A DNA stretch of 64,000 nt from Reinekea thalattae (GCF_008041945.1 NZ_VKAD01000001.1:1-64000); one strand, 5' to 3'; shown: positions 43,753 through 53,839, numbered from the stretch's first letter. Numbers and translations are program-made. The notes: a model not told the origin generated them from the sequence alone.

Positions 43753-44625
43753 CTAAAGTTGGCTCATTAAATTAGCCATCCAGTTTTTTTGGGCTCTCTT
43801 TTTTGCTAATAAATTATGCTGCTTAATAATTTTTTCTTTAGCCTGCTCAAATTCAACGCGGTGTGCCGGCTGTATTTTTTGGCAAAATAAAATGTGAAAA
43901 CCTGCTTCCGTTTCAATAATGTAAGAAAGGCTGTTTGCGTTCATCGCAAATAAAGCACAATCGAGCTCGGTATGTAGCAGCCCTTTACTGACTAACCCTA
44001 AGTGGCCTTGGTTCATCGCTGTTGGGCATTCAGAATGGCGTTCTGCCATCTGTGCAAAATTATCTGGCGTGAGTTTATAAAGAATATCCTGCATCCGCTT
44101 GTGTGCCGCTTCGCGTTTGTTTTCAGCGAACTGGTCATTAATGGTGATCAGTATATGGCTGGCTTCTCGGCGCTCAGGCTGTTCAAATTTTTCGATGTTA
44201 TTTTGGTAATAAATTTTTGCCTCTGCTTCACTAAAACGCGGGTAATCATCGGCAATAGTATCGAGTACCGCTTCACTGAGCAGCTCAATCGTTAGCGCCT
44301 TACGCATGTCTTCTTTGGTTAGCTTATTGGCGAGCAAGGTTTGTTGAAAAGCATTGCTGTCAGGGAAGCGAGATTCTAACTCCTTCATCGCTCTTGCGAT
44401 TTCAATTTCACTGAGTGTTACCGCGTCGGCTTCTTGTGAGGCAACAATCTGTTTAATTAATAGTAGTTGTTTTGCTACTAGGCTTTGCAGCTTGGATTTT
44501 TCCTGACTGTCGAGTTCCGATGCAATACGGCCAAATAGGTCAAGGCTGGTCTTCATGGTTAAATAGGGTGCAAGCGCACTGCTGGCGTTGGCTTGAAAAA
44601 TTTCTAAATTGGCCTGAGTCGACAT
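43753..44625 (-). CDS. nifM: NifM, PpiC-type prolyl isomerase for NifH maturation
   Basis: A 290-residue protein: helical N-terminal half and a C-terminal parvulin-type domain (ASHILITIND...MQDILYKLTPDNFAQMAERHSEC...QGHLGLVSKGLL). NifM is needed to fold and activate the nitrogenase iron protein. Last gene of the nifUSVWZM operon, 14 bases after nifZ. No signal peptide, as expected for NifM and unlike periplasmic PpiC proteins. Confidence 0.92.
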   Translation of the reverse strand: MSTQANLEIFQANASSALAPYLTMKTSLDLFGRIASELDSQEKSKLQSLVAKQLLLIKQIVASQEADAVTLSEIEIARAMKELESRFPDSNAFQQTLLANKLTKEDMRKALTIELLSEAVLDTIADDYPRFSEAEAKIYYQNNIEKFEQPERREASHILITINDQFAENKREAAHKRMQDILYKLTPDNFAQMAERHSECPTAMNQGHLGLVSKGLLHTELDCALFAMNANSLSYIIETEAGFHILFCQKIQPAHRVEFEQAKEKIIKQHNLLAKKRAQKNWMANLMSQL

Positions 44626-44639
44626 GCGGCCTCCTAATG

Positions 44640-45110
44640 TTAAGCGTTATTTGACTCGGGCAATGAAGGCGGTGAAACGGCCGTCAGTGCACGTGCTGGG
44701 ACGTCAATATCGTGTTCAATGAGCTGAATACGGTAATGAATTTGTTGCTTCGATCTGTCTACTGCCAATACAGAAACGGTGTCGCCTCTGTTGGCAATGC
44801 GTTCACCAGCGACACTTAACGCCAGCGTTAACTGGGCCTTATCGCCGTATTCAAATTCGTTGTAAATCCAGTCTTCACTGGCCGTGGCGAGTTCACTTTC
44901 TCGGCAACCGACAAGCTGGTTGCTGTCTAAAAAGTGCACTTGGTAAACAATTTGATCCTGTTGAAAATAACCGGCCTGGCGAATAAAACCAGTTGTACCG
45001 CGCCGCACTAAAAGTTGGCCGCGGCCACCTTGTAATGTGCCATCGTTACGAATGTTTTTGATCACACGTACCTCGTCACCGTAATCAAATAGAGGGCGTT
45101 GTTGGCTCAT
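44640..45110 (-). CDS. nifZ: NifZ, MoFe-protein maturation factor
   Basis: A 156-residue protein starting [25 protein letters not shown], with GQLLVRRGTTGFIRQAGYFQQDQIVYQVHFLD, the classical NifZ domain. It helps form the second P-cluster in NifDK. Its ATG overlaps the nifW TGA (ATGA). A GTG nine bases earlier is rejected. About 55 residues extend beyond the conserved domain. Confidence 0.92.
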   Translation of the reverse strand: MSQQRPLFDYGDEVRVIKNIRNDGTLQGGRGQLLVRRGTTGFIRQAGYFQQDQIVYQVHFLDSNQLVGCRESELATASEDWIYNEFEYGDKAQLTLALSVAGERIANRGDTVSVLAVDRSKQQIHYRIQLIEHDIDVPARALTAVSPPSLPESNNA

Positions 45111-45373
45111 ACTTGGCACTCCGATGCACAGCTGGCACAGGTGCTGGCTGCTAGCTCAACACGAACGCCATGTTTTAATAAACAATAGGCTTTTGTTAAG
45201 GCTGCTTGGTAATCTGCTAAGTTAGGCGCGTTGTATTGCTCCAGCAGTTGGTGAAACAGCTGCAACAGTGGCACTCGTTTATTGTTGATGACATCGGCTT
45301 CGTACGGCACCTGTAATAATTCAAAAAACTCTTCAGCGCAGTCTAACTCTTCTAGTTCTTGCATTAGGTTCAT
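45107..45373 (-). CDS. nifW: NifW, nitrogenase-stabilising protein
   Basis: An 88-residue protein with the NifW pattern [39 protein letters not shown]. NifW associates with NifDK and NifZ during P-cluster assembly and protects against oxygen. The C-terminus is unusual: CASCASEC, three cysteines within eight residues. The ATG at 45373 follows AGGAGCTTGTCT and overlaps the nifV TGA (ATGA). Confidence 0.85.
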   Translation of the reverse strand: MNLMQELEELDCAEEFFELLQVPYEADVINNKRVPLLQLFHQLLEQYNAPNLADYQAALTKAYCLLKHGVRVELAASTCASCASECQV

Positions 45374-46530
45374 AGACAAGCTCCTACTGTCGCCAGTGGC
45401 TGTTGGATTTGAGCGCTGTTGTTCATAAGCTGGATTAACTCGGCATCGGTTGGCGTACGTTTTTTCTGCTCCGAAAACTGAGTTAACCGTTGCTTGATCA
45501 GTAGCACTTGCTCGATCGGTAATTCAAAACCCAGTGTCTGATAATGCTGAGTAATGGCTTTAACGCCGCTGTGTTTGCCGAGTACTAAACGATGTTCTCG
45601 ACCTAATAAACTGGGGCGAAAAGCCTGATAATTGCGTACATCTTTTTTGAGTCCGTCGATGTGCAAGCCGGACTCGTGGGTAAAAATAGCGTCGCCGACA
45701 GCGCATTTTTGTGGTGACAGTGCACGGCCAGAAGCGGCTGATACCAACTCTGCAATATTTTTTAATGCCTTAAGGTTAACCTGACTTCCAGCTGGGTAGA
45801 GTTGTCGATGAACATTCAGTGCCAGCACAATTTCTTCCAGCGCGGCATTGCCAGCGCGTTCACCTAAACCATTAACCGTAGTATTGACAGATGTTGCACC
45901 GGCGCGGATAGCTGCCAAGCTATTGGCAGTTGCTAGACCCAAATCATTATGTGCATGCATTTCAATGCTTAGTGAGCAGGCGCTCACTAATTGGCTAATG
46001 CGGTCATAGGTTTGGAATGGATCTAACAAACCTAAAGTATCTGCAAAGCGAAGCCGTTCAGCACCGGCCTTCTCAGCAGCAGCAGCGGCACGTTTTAAAC
46101 TATCTGGGTGTGCACGCGAGGCATCCTCTAAGCCAATGCAAACCTTTAAGCCTAAATCGCGTGCCTGTTGGACGCCGTAATTAATTCGGTCGAGCAGCTC
46201 GCGTTCGCTGATGTTTAATTTGCTGATACGCTGTTGATCGGAAATCGGTATCGATAAGTCAACCCAATCCAAGCCAAGCTCTTTGCATAGCACAATATCT
46301 TTTGGCATTAGGCGGCACCAAGCCATAGTTTTTGCCCGACTAAGAGTTGTTGTCAGCTGTTTGATGGTCGCTCGCTCTTGTTCCCCCATCGCTGGAATGC
46401 CAATCTCTAATTCATCGACACCGGCCAGCTCTAACGCTAGTGCAATGGCCAATTTTTCTTCGCTATTAAAGGCCACACCGGGCGTTTGTTCGCCATCTCG
46501 CAGAGTTGTATCGTTGATAATAATCGACAT
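45370..46530 (-). CDS. nifV: NifV, homocitrate synthase
   Basis: A 386-residue enzyme that condenses acetyl-CoA with 2-oxoglutarate to give the homocitrate ligand of FeMo-co. Family motifs: [15 protein letters not shown] at the N-terminus, [14 protein letters not shown], and [18 protein letters not shown], followed by the C-terminal part with HESGLHIDG. It overlaps nifW by four bases and follows nifS by 25. Confidence 0.95.
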   Translation of the reverse strand: MSIIINDTTLRDGEQTPGVAFNSEEKLAIALALELAGVDELEIGIPAMGEQERATIKQLTTTLSRAKTMAWCRLMPKDIVLCKELGLDWVDLSIPISDQQRISKLNISERELLDRINYGVQQARDLGLKVCIGLEDASRAHPDSLKRAAAAAEKAGAERLRFADTLGLLDPFQTYDRISQLVSACSLSIEMHAHNDLGLATANSLAAIRAGATSVNTTVNGLGERAGNAALEEIVLALNVHRQLYPAGSQVNLKALKNIAELVSAASGRALSPQKCAVGDAIFTHESGLHIDGLKKDVRNYQAFRPSLLGREHRLVLGKHSGVKAITQHYQTLGFELPIEQVLLIKQRLTQFSEQKKRTPTDAELIQLMNNSAQIQQPLATVGACL

Positions 46531-46555
46531 AGTTACACCCTCTTGCTGTTAAACA

Positions 46556-47761
46556 TCAGCCGAACATTGGAATAAAATTATTGGCGCTACGTTCATCAGA
46601 ATTCCAATAAGGCGATAAAGCGCGGAGCTTTTCGATGATCGGCGGCAGAGTTACTAGCACGTGATCGATCATATCTTCGGTAGTAAAGCGGCTCAGAGAA
46701 AAACGAATGGCACCGTGTGCAGCCGTATAGGGAATACCCATTGCTTTCATAACATGGGATGGCTCAAGCGCCCCCGAGGTACAGGCCGAACCGCTAGAAG
46801 CCGCAATGCCAGCTTGATTAAGCATTAATAAAATGGCTTCGCCTTCAACAAACTCAAACGCAATGTTAGTAGTATTTGGCACTCGGTTTTTGCTATCGCC
46901 GGTGACAAAGCTATTAGGGATTCGTGCTCTTAAGCCTTGCTCCAAGCGAGAGCGCATGAGTTCTATGCGTGCGGTATCTTCAAAAATTGATTGGGCTGCC
47001 AGTTCACAGGCTTTGCCTAAGGCAATAATGCCAGTAACATTTTCGGTGCCAGCACGCCTGCCGCGCTCTTGGTGACCGCCGCGAATCATCGGCCGGAATT
47101 TAGTACCACGACGTAAATAAAGTACGCCAACTCCTTTGGGTGCATGAAATTTATGACCAGAAATCGATAGCATATCGACATCGATAAAGTCGACATTAAC
47201 AGGGATTTTTCCTGCGGCCTGTACAGCATCGCAATGGAATAGCACGCCTAGCTGTTTTGCCTGCATGGCTAATTTTTGGATCGGGAATAGGGTGCCGGTT
47301 TCGTTATTGGCCCACATCAAGCTGACCACAGCAACGTCTCTGCTTAACGCCTGTTTGTAAGCCTCGACATCTAAGCGACCCTGAGCATCGACACCAATCC
47401 AGTGAATGGTGTAACCCTTTCGCTCAAGCATTTTGCATAGCTCTATGGTGGCTGGATGTTCAACCACAGAGGTAATGATTTGTTTTTTATCTGGGAAGCT
47501 TTCAACAGCTGATAAAATAGCCGTTGCCGTTGCCTCGGTGGCACAGGAAGTGAAAATCACTTCACTGCCGTGTTCAGCGCCAATAAAGTTTTTTACCTGC
47601 TCACGGGCGTGCGCTAAAGCCTTGCCAACCGGCTGGCCAAAACTATGAATAGAAGAGGGGTTGCCATAGTAGTCGGTTAAGTACGGCAGCATGGTTTCAA
47701 TCACTTTCGGGTCAACCTGAGTGGTTGCGTTGTTGTCGAGGTAACAGGTCATCTTGTTCAT
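46556..47761 (-). CDS. nifS: NifS, cysteine desulfurase
   Basis: A 401-residue PLP enzyme giving sulfur for nitrogenase clusters. The PLP lysine lies in [14 protein letters not shown], and the catalytic cysteine in [31 protein letters not shown] at the start is typical. Its ATG overlaps the nifU TGA (ATGA) and GGAGG sits six bases upstream. Confidence 0.95.
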   Translation of the reverse strand: MNKMTCYLDNNATTQVDPKVIETMLPYLTDYYGNPSSIHSFGQPVGKALAHAREQVKNFIGAEHGSEVIFTSCATEATATAILSAVESFPDKKQIITSVVEHPATIELCKMLERKGYTIHWIGVDAQGRLDVEAYKQALSRDVAVVSLMWANNETGTLFPIQKLAMQAKQLGVLFHCDAVQAAGKIPVNVDFIDVDMLSISGHKFHAPKGVGVLYLRRGTKFRPMIRGGHQERGRRAGTENVTGIIALGKACELAAQSIFEDTARIELMRSRLEQGLRARIPNSFVTGDSKNRVPNTTNIAFEFVEGEAILLMLNQAGIAASSGSACTSGALEPSHVMKAMGIPYTAAHGAIRFSLSRFTTEDMIDHVLVTLPPIIEKLRALSPYWNSDERSANNFIPMFG

Positions 47762-48723
47762 GCCATACCTCCGACTTTTGCAGAACTGGCAGCAACCGGA
47801 TATACAGTGACTTCTTCACCGAGTGCGGCGGTAATTTGTTCTTCTACCATTGCTAATGTTGTTCCAGCTAGACCACAACCACTGCATGCGCCGGTCATTT
47901 CAACAAAAACCATGTCGTCTTCAACATCGTTTAACTGGATATCGCCGCCATCGGCTTGAATGCCTGGGCGAATGCTATCCAACACCTCTTCAATTTTTTG
48001 AATGCGTTGCACGGTGGTGAGAATCGAATGCTTAGTGGTGTTGGTTTTTCCCCCAGTATCGTTGGCTTGGCTGCTAGCGATGATCGACGATGGCTTAGTT
48101 CGTTCCGCCGTTAGTGGTAAGTGTGCAGGTACTGCACTGCCAAGCGTTTTGCCTTCGGCTTTTAAGATATCCTCTAATGCCCACTCAATTTTTTCGTGGC
48201 AAGCGCCACAGGCACCACCGGCTTTGGTGTAGCGAATCACATCGCCTAAGGTGGTTAGATTGTTTTGTAGGACGACGCGTTTAATCAGTTCACTGTCGAT
48301 TGCATAGCAGCGACAAATGAGTTCACCTTCTTCGTGATCCTCTGCGCGTTTTTCACCTTTGTAATCGGCAATCGCTGCTTGCAGTGCTTCCATTCCCATG
48401 ACTGAACAGTGCATTTTTTCAGGCGGTAAGCCGTCGAGGTAGTCGGCGATCTGTTGGTTGGTGACCGCACCAGCCTGCGTCACGGTTTTACCAATGATGA
48501 TTTCTGTTAATGCCGAAGAGGATGCAATGGCACTGCCACAGCCAAATGTTTGGAACCCTGCATCTTCAATAACATCGGTTTGCTCATTAATCTTAAGTGT
48601 CAGCCGTAGCGCGTCACCACAGGACAAGGATCCGACATCGCCAGTGGCGTTAGCATTTTCAACCGCCTTGGCGTTGCGAGGTGAAAAAAAATGATCTTTT
48701 ACTTTTTCCGAATAGTCCCACAT
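47758..48723 (-). CDS. nifU: NifU, modular Fe-S scaffold protein
   Basis: A 321-residue scaffold with three parts: IscU-like N-terminus ([36 protein letters not shown]), a central [2Fe-2S] domain with Cys pairs (ICRCYA and CGACHEKI), and a C-terminal Nfu domain (CSGCGLAG). The start at 48723 gives the usual MWDYSEKV; an earlier in-frame start is rejected and GGAG precedes by seven bases. It heads nifUSVWZM; a sigma-54 promoter lies about 180 bases upstream behind a structured leader. Confidence 0.95.
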   Translation of the reverse strand: MWDYSEKVKDHFFSPRNAKAVENANATGDVGSLSCGDALRLTLKINEQTDVIEDAGFQTFGCGSAIASSSALTEIIIGKTVTQAGAVTNQQIADYLDGLPPEKMHCSVMGMEALQAAIADYKGEKRAEDHEEGELICRCYAIDSELIKRVVLQNNLTTLGDVIRYTKAGGACGACHEKIEWALEDILKAEGKTLGSAVPAHLPLTAERTKPSSIIASSQANDTGGKTNTTKHSILTTVQRIQKIEEVLDSIRPGIQADGGDIQLNDVEDDMVFVEMTGACSGCGLAGTTLAMVEEQITAALGEEVTVYPVAASSAKVGGMA

Positions 48724-48798
48724 AGAAGTCTCCAGCCGTACAGTTGTTTGTTGCATCAGTTGATCGCTTAACAGATGTACTTATTGACACCTGCCTAT

Positions 48799-48893
48799 AA
48801 AAAGGGGGCGAAGACCAGTTGCAGTAACCCAGTACCTGAGCAGTCTCTCGGAGGGAACCGGTTTAGTGAGGTCTGCTCTCAACTGGCTTCGCT
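48799..48893 (-). ncRNA. Structured RNA domain at the 5' end of the nifU transcript
   Basis: Counting 12 bases from the -12 element puts the start of transcription near 48893. From there the RNA folds at once: AGCGAAG-CCAGUUG pairs with CAACUGG-U-CUUCGC (13 bp, one bulge; plus-strand arms 48880-48892 and 48808-48821). An inner GAGCAG/CUGCUC helix (48873-48878 with 48838-48843) encloses AAACCGGUUCCCUCCG, and AGGUACUGGGUUACUG joins the helices. CCCC-UUUUU follows the outer stem. The arrangement resembles a riboswitch or attenuator. I cannot place it in a family from memory. Confidence 0.5.
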
Positions 48894-48904
48894 AAGAGTC
48901 TTGG

Positions 48905-48920
48905 TGCAAATAGAGTGCCG
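48905..48920 (-). promoter_or_regulatory. Sigma-54 promoter of nifUSVWZM
   Basis: The minus strand reads CGGCACTCTATTTGCA, matching TGGCAC-N5-TTGCA at all but the first base, with exact GG-GC spacing. Confidence 0.9.
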
Positions 48921-49036
48921 TGCAGCGCTTTTGTGTCAGACTGGCTGAGCCGCCGATAAACAGCGGCTTAGAGAGGGTAGCTGTGAATGAACAGCGCTTC
49001 AGTTGGCCTAAAGATGACAAACCGGCGCTGTCTTGA

Positions 49037-49052
49037 TGTGAGTTTTATAACA
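49037..49052. promoter_or_regulatory. NifA upstream activator site for nifU
   Basis: TGT-GAGTTTTATA-ACA matches TGT-N10-ACA, about 120 bases upstream of the sigma-54 promoter and 25 bases past the end of the nitroreductase gene. Confidence 0.78.
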
Positions 49053-49076
49053 AAGTGAAGGCCTTACTGAAGCCGA

Positions 49077-49727
49077 CTAAATTAGGCTGAAAATTTCATC
49101 TTCAGGTAGGCGTGACTTTGGCAGTGCGGCGTTAAAGTCGTCTTCGGCACGGTAGCCAAACGATACGACAGCAACGGCATTGAAGCCTTGTGCGGGTAGG
49201 TCAAATTCTTGATTTAAAACATCGACGTCAACACCCTCCATCGGCACGGCATCAATACCCGCTGCAGCGGCGGCCAGTAAAGTGCTGCCCATATTTAGAT
49301 AGAGCTGCTTTTGCATCCATTGTTGGGTGTCGCCGAGCTCTCGGTGGATAGTGACAAAGCCACCTCGTCCGTTGCTGACCGACTGTTTAAAGTCAGCGCT
49401 AGCATAACGGCCATCGGCATCTTCAACTGCCAATAGGTGTGCTAAGTAGTCTTCGCTGAGCTCAGTACGGACAGCAAAAACCACAACATGCGAGGCGTTT
49501 TCGATTTTCGGTTTGTTGTAGGCAAAGTTGCCGACTGCCGATTTGGCGATGCGTGCCTTGCCTGCTTCGGTGTTGGCAATAACAAAGTGCCAAGGCTGAC
49601 TATTAACACTGGAAGGCGAGAAGCGTAGAGCATCTTTAATGGCGCGGAAGTCCTGTTCAGTGATCTGTTTGCTGGCGTCGAACAGCTTGGTGGAATAACG
49701 GGATCTGAGGGTGTGACTGATACTCAT
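49077..49727 (-). CDS. nfsB: NfsB-type nitroreductase
   Basis: A 216-residue FMN-dependent nitroreductase, close in length to Escherichia coli NfsB (217). FMN-binding LRSRYSTKLFD near the start, FSPSSVNSQPWHF, and the later AAAAGIDAVPMEGVD are family marks. It reduces nitroaromatics and quinones with NAD(P)H. It lies upstream of nifU on the same strand with no clear terminator, but nifU has its own promoter. Confidence 0.88.
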   Translation of the reverse strand: MSISHTLRSRYSTKLFDASKQITEQDFRAIKDALRFSPSSVNSQPWHFVIANTEAGKARIAKSAVGNFAYNKPKIENASHVVVFAVRTELSEDYLAHLLAVEDADGRYASADFKQSVSNGRGGFVTIHRELGDTQQWMQKQLYLNMGSTLLAAAAAGIDAVPMEGVDVDVLNQEFDLPAQGFNAVAVVSFGYRAEDDFNAALPKSRLPEDEIFSLI

Positions 49728-49888
49728 AACGAGGCTCCGAACGTGTCATGACAAATGTACTAAAGCAATAGCAAGGCAGTAAATGTATACTACAGTCAGC
49801 TTAATTCACAAGACTGTAAGTACCGGTGAGCGTTTACTAACGCAAGCATCGAGAATTGACAGTTCATCGGATCTGAAGGGATTGAGGT

Positions 49889-51013
49889 ATGAAACTCGCA
49901 ATAGGTCGCTGGCGCTGGCTGGCGCTGGTCGTATTAATCAGTGGCTGTGTTACTCGGCCAGTGGTATTAACGCCGGTGGAGCCGGTTAGTGAAAATCAAG
50001 AGTCAGTTGAATTGTTATCGGTATCGACTCGGCAAAAGTCTGATGTTCCCGGCATTATATACAGCGGTGAGCGGTCAAAAGACGTACACATCCAGTCAGT
50101 CCGTGTGGCGGTGCCAACCGATCATAAAGCAGGTGAACTGAGGTTTTCGTTTGATGCCAAGCCTGATCTGAGTACTGATTTTGCCGTCACTAGCATAGAA
50201 GATTTACAGCCTGGTAATGTTGAGGATTGGTTTAAAAAACGAGAGCACACTAAACGACTGTTTATTTTTGTTCACGGCTACAACATGAGTTACGGCATTG
50301 CGCTCTATACACTGGCGCAACTCAGTTACGATTTAGACGTCGATGCGACACCGATTCTATTTAGCTGGCCATCTCGCGGTCGGCTCGATTCCTATTTGTA
50401 CGATAAAGAAAGCGCCACCCTTAATCGAGACCGGCTAGAGGAATTATTACAGCTAGCAATCGAAAGTGATCAGGTCGAGGAAATTACTATTCTGGCGCAT
50501 TCGATGGGTTGTTGGGTCACTTCCGAAGCATTAAGGCAGATGGCCATTCGTAACGACGGTAACGTGCATGAAAAAATCAGCAACGTTATATTCGCCGCAC
50601 CAGATATTGATGTTGATGTATTTCAATCTCAAATAAATGCAGCAACCGGTACTCGACCATTCTTTACGCTCATTACTTCGCAAGACGATAAGGCGTTGAA
50701 ATTTTCTCGTATTTTAGCTGGCGATGTTGATCGCTTAGGTGCGATTGATATTAATAACGAAAAATATCGCCAAGGAATGCAAGATTATGCCTCGAACTTG
50801 ATGATCCTCGATCTTTCTGAAATAGCGACCGGTTATGATGCATTTGATCATACTAAATACGCTGAAAGCCCGCTGGCACTGGATATTGTCAGTCGACGAA
50901 TTAAAGGCGCAGAACAGGATGACGGTGAAATGAGTTTGGCTACGTCGATCCTCCTTACTTTGTCACAAAATGTCGCTAAAATCGAAACCATTACTCAAGA
51001 GGTTGAAGAGTAA
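49889..51013 (+). CDS. Alpha/beta-hydrolase lipoprotein (DUF900-like)
   Basis: A 374-residue exported lipoprotein. The signal ends in the lipobox LISGC (Cys near residue 21). The hydrolase core has FVHGYNMSYG (oxyanion region), FSWPSRGRLDSYLYDKES, and the nucleophile motif AHSMGCW. These match the DUF900 family. Substrate unknown; an outer- or inner-membrane-anchored esterase is likely. Start behind GGGATTGAGGT. Confidence 0.83.
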   Translation: MKLAIGRWRWLALVVLISGCVTRPVVLTPVEPVSENQESVELLSVSTRQKSDVPGIIYSGERSKDVHIQSVRVAVPTDHKAGELRFSFDAKPDLSTDFAVTSIEDLQPGNVEDWFKKREHTKRLFIFVHGYNMSYGIALYTLAQLSYDLDVDATPILFSWPSRGRLDSYLYDKESATLNRDRLEELLQLAIESDQVEEITILAHSMGCWVTSEALRQMAIRNDGNVHEKISNVIFAAPDIDVDVFQSQINAATGTRPFFTLITSQDDKALKFSRILAGDVDRLGAIDINNEKYRQGMQDYASNLMILDLSEIATGYDAFDHTKYAESPLALDIVSRRIKGAEQDDGEMSLATSILLTLSQNVAKIETITQEVEE

Positions 51014-51132
51014 TTTAGCTTATTTATGTAGTCGCTTAGTTTAGTTCGAAATTAGGGTCAGCGCTTGCAGAGCAGTTAAGTACCGCTGAAGGTTGGTTCC
51101 GCTAAATCAAAATGTAAGTTGAGTTGTATTTT

Positions 51133-52011
51133 ATGCTTTATCAAGTCGTCGATATTTTATTTCCGATCTTTGCAATAGTGCTGGTCGGTTTTATTCTTGG
51201 CCGGTGGTTAAAGCCGGATCTTGCTGTAACCAATCGCATTAATATGGATGTTTTCTGTCCCGCCTTGGTATTTTCATCCTTAGTTGCCATGCCGCTGAAT
51301 ACAAACCAGTTACCGTTGCTCAGTGCTGCGTTGGTAGCGGTATTGTTACCTGGTTTATTGATGATTCCGCTGAGTAAGCTTTTTGGTTTAAGTTTTAGAA
51401 CTTGGGCGCCACCTAATATGTTTCGTAACAGTGGCAACCTGGCAATCCCATTGTTTACCTACACTTTCGGCGAAAGTGCATTGGCGCCAGCTATTTTATT
51501 GTTTGTTGTTTCTACGGTGCTGCATGCCAGTGTTGGGCTTGCGATTCTAAGTCGCGGTAATCCTATCAAGCAGCTATTGAAAATGCCGGTGTTCTTAGCG
51601 TCGGTACTGGCGATGACTTTAAACCTTGCGCATATCAGCGTTTGGCAGCCGTTAATGGATGCAACCAGCCTCTTGGGTCAAGCCGCCGTGCCTATTATGC
51701 TGATCGCACTAGGCCGACAAATGTGTAATATTCAAATTAAGGGGATAAAAGTTGGTTTATATGGCACACTACTGTCTATATTTACAGGTTCAGTTGCCCT
51801 GTTTATTATATATTGGCTCATCCCGTTGCCAACATTGCAGCTACAAATGATAGTACTGTTTACGTTATTGCCGCCTGCGGTGATGAACTATATGTTTGCT
51901 GAGCGCTTTAATATTGAGCCAGATAAAGTGGCTTCTATGGTGCTCATTAGTAACCTCTTTACTGTATTGACGCTACCGTTGATATTAACTGTTGCACTGC
52001 ATTTAGGCTGA
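51133..52011 (+). CDS. AEC-family transporter
   Basis: A 292-residue inner-membrane protein with about ten helices, two halves of five. N-terminal LFPIFAIVLVGFILGRWLKPD, middle FRNSGNLAIPLFTYTFGE and C-terminal LPPAVMNYMFAERFN are typical of the auxin-efflux-carrier family, which moves organic anions. The ATG at 51133 is preferred to the TTG at 51124. Substrate unknown. Confidence 0.85.
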   Translation: MLYQVVDILFPIFAIVLVGFILGRWLKPDLAVTNRINMDVFCPALVFSSLVAMPLNTNQLPLLSAALVAVLLPGLLMIPLSKLFGLSFRTWAPPNMFRNSGNLAIPLFTYTFGESALAPAILLFVVSTVLHASVGLAILSRGNPIKQLLKMPVFLASVLAMTLNLAHISVWQPLMDATSLLGQAAVPIMLIALGRQMCNIQIKGIKVGLYGTLLSIFTGSVALFIIYWLIPLPTLQLQMIVLFTLLPPAVMNYMFAERFNIEPDKVASMVLISNLFTVLTLPLILTVALHLG

Positions 52012-52117
52012 TGAGTTTTTTTAATTTCAACCCCGTTTCGGCGGTCAGGGCGGCTCGGCTATTGGTTGAGCGATGACTGCTTAATTTCGTAATTAAACTA
52101 ACCAACATGGAGAAACC

Positions 52118-52441
52118 ATGGATTACAAAGCAATAGGTGACGCATTGACTACAATCGGAAAAGAAATCACCAAAGCCAATAATAAATTAGATCAGGTTTT
52201 AGAAAAGCTGGTCGAATTCGAAAACCTAGAAGAGCAGAAAAAATCTGCAATTGCTGCGATTGAAGCGGATAACTTCAGTGACGCACTTGAGCTAGTAAAA
52301 ACGCTCGATAAAGGTAAGCAGAAGCGTTTGGACCTGTTGCAACAAGAAGAAGAAATTCGCAAGACTTTGGAGTCGTTGCGTGAGTCAGCACAAGCGACAG
52401 CTGAAGGTAAGATTCCTGATAATTTAAGTGCACAAGACTAA
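52118..52441 (+). CDS. Small coiled-coil protein of unknown function
   Basis: A 107-residue, soluble, strongly helical protein (KEITKANNKLDQVLEKLVEFENLEEQ, then LDLLQQEEEIRKTLESL) with heptad-like spacing. The clear binding site AACATGGAGAAACC and a strong terminator after the stop support a real gene. No family recognised. Confidence 0.75.
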   Translation: MDYKAIGDALTTIGKEITKANNKLDQVLEKLVEFENLEEQKKSAIAAIEADNFSDALELVKTLDKGKQKRLDLLQQEEEIRKTLESLRESAQATAEGKIPDNLSAQD

Positions 52442-52472
52442 TTATTGCTGTTTAGCGTAAAACACTTGTCAC

Positions 52473-52505
52473 AAAAAAGGCCGCAGTAGCGGCCTTTTTT
52501 ATTTG
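52473..52505. terminator. Bidirectional terminator
   Basis: AAAAAAGGCCGC (52473-52484), AGTA loop, GCGGCCTTTTTT (52489-52500). Ends both the small coiled-coil gene and the convergent MFS gene. The same stem recurs at 54649. Confidence 0.95.
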
Positions 52506-52561
52506 CTTTCGATCTTAACTCTTTAACTTTTTGACTATCTAATTTATTAACGACCTCACTC

Positions 52562-53764
52562 TTAGGCTGCCACTGGCGGGCTAGGGCGAACTGTTTTTGC
52601 CAACCCCAGTGCGATGATGCAAGGAATAACAAAGCCCAACGCCATGGGTGTTGCACTACCACTTCCGGCCACGGCAACAGAAGTTGAAACGATAAAGGCG
52701 ATAGAAAACTGAATCGCTCCGAGTAACGCCGAACCAATACCAGAGCTGCTTTTGGCTGCCGACATTGCCAGTGCCATAGCGTTAGCACTAATTAAGGCAA
52801 CAAAGCCAATGGCAAACCACAATGGAATAACCAACAACACTAATGAATCAATGAATGAGGCGGCAAGCAGAAGGCTGGCGATAACCAGTTGGCCGACTAA
52901 CGCGCGCTTTAAAATAGCTAATGGTAAAAATTTATTTAGCAGTAGTGTATTGATACGCCCAAATACAAAGAGCGCCAACGCAATACCTGCAAAGGTGAAA
53001 CCGTATTGCAGAGCCGATAAACCAAACTTGGTTTGGAACACACCAGAAGAGCCGGTAATGAAGGAAAACATACCGCCTTGGATAAGCCCTGCGATCAGTG
53101 TTGGTTTTAAAAAGCTAGCCTGGTTGAGCAAGCGTTTTGCTGCTTGTGCACCGTTGACAAAAGGGCGTTGTACACGCAGATCTTTCGCCAGAGTTTCCGG
53201 CAAAATAAAGTAACCCAAAATAAAGGCAACCACGCCAACGCTGAGCATGCAGATAAAAATTGAGCGCCAGCCAAAGGCTTCTAACAGTAGGCTACCGAGA
53301 GTCGGCGAAATAATTGGACCTACGGTTAATAACATGACTAATAATGTCATCACCTTGGCAGCCTCTTGGCCTTCGTACAGGTCGTTGACAATCGCTCGGC
53401 TGACAACCATGCCGGTACAGGCGCCAATGGCCTGAATAAGACGCAGAGCGTTAAACAACCAAATATTTTCGACCTGAATCAAGGCGAGCGAACTAAGGCA
53501 GAAAATAGCGATGCCTAACATCAGAGGGCGCTTTCGACCGTAGGCATCGATTAATGGTCCCATGATTAACTGACCAATACAGAGCCCTAAAAAGAATAGC
53601 GACAACGATAGCTCAGCCGCTGCACGGCTGCTGTTGAGCGATGAGGCAACATGACCGATGGCCGATAAATACATATCGGTTGCCAGAGGCGGAAAAATAG
53701 TGAGTAAGCCAAGCACTAGGATCATTGCGGTAGTGCGAGACGATGAGAGTTGGTGGCGAGTCAT
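52562..53764 (-). CDS. Bcr/CflA-family multidrug MFS efflux protein
   Basis: A 400-residue inner-membrane transporter with twelve helices. The start PPLATDMYLSAIGHVA (TDMYLPA-like motif), GPLIDAYGRKRPLMLG (motif A) and RLIQAIGACTGMVVSRAIVNDLY (Bcr/CflA motif) identify the drug-efflux subfamily. It is divergent from a TetR regulator with palindromes between them, so it is probably that regulator's target. Confidence 0.9.
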   Translation of the reverse strand: MTRHQLSSSRTTAMILVLGLLTIFPPLATDMYLSAIGHVASSLNSSRAAAELSLSLFFLGLCIGQLIMGPLIDAYGRKRPLMLGIAIFCLSSLALIQVENIWLFNALRLIQAIGACTGMVVSRAIVNDLYEGQEAAKVMTLLVMLLTVGPIISPTLGSLLLEAFGWRSIFICMLSVGVVAFILGYFILPETLAKDLRVQRPFVNGAQAAKRLLNQASFLKPTLIAGLIQGGMFSFITGSSGVFQTKFGLSALQYGFTFAGIALALFVFGRINTLLLNKFLPLAILKRALVGQLVIASLLLAASFIDSLVLLVIPLWFAIGFVALISANAMALAMSAAKSSSGIGSALLGAIQFSIAFIVSTSVAVAGSGSATPMALGFVIPCIIALGLAKTVRPSPPVAA

Positions 53765-53839
53765 AAGGTCGTTCCTAGAGCGATGCTTTCGTTTAACCGG
53801 TTATTACGGATATTGATGAGTATTTAGACTTGTTGCGAT

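Noticed and set aside
48799-48893. Calling the nifU leader a molybdenum-cofactor (Moco) riboswitch
   Set aside because: Some segments recalled that motif, but I cannot reproduce its consensus from memory with confidence, and the genes are not Moco genes; left unclassified pending an Rfam search.
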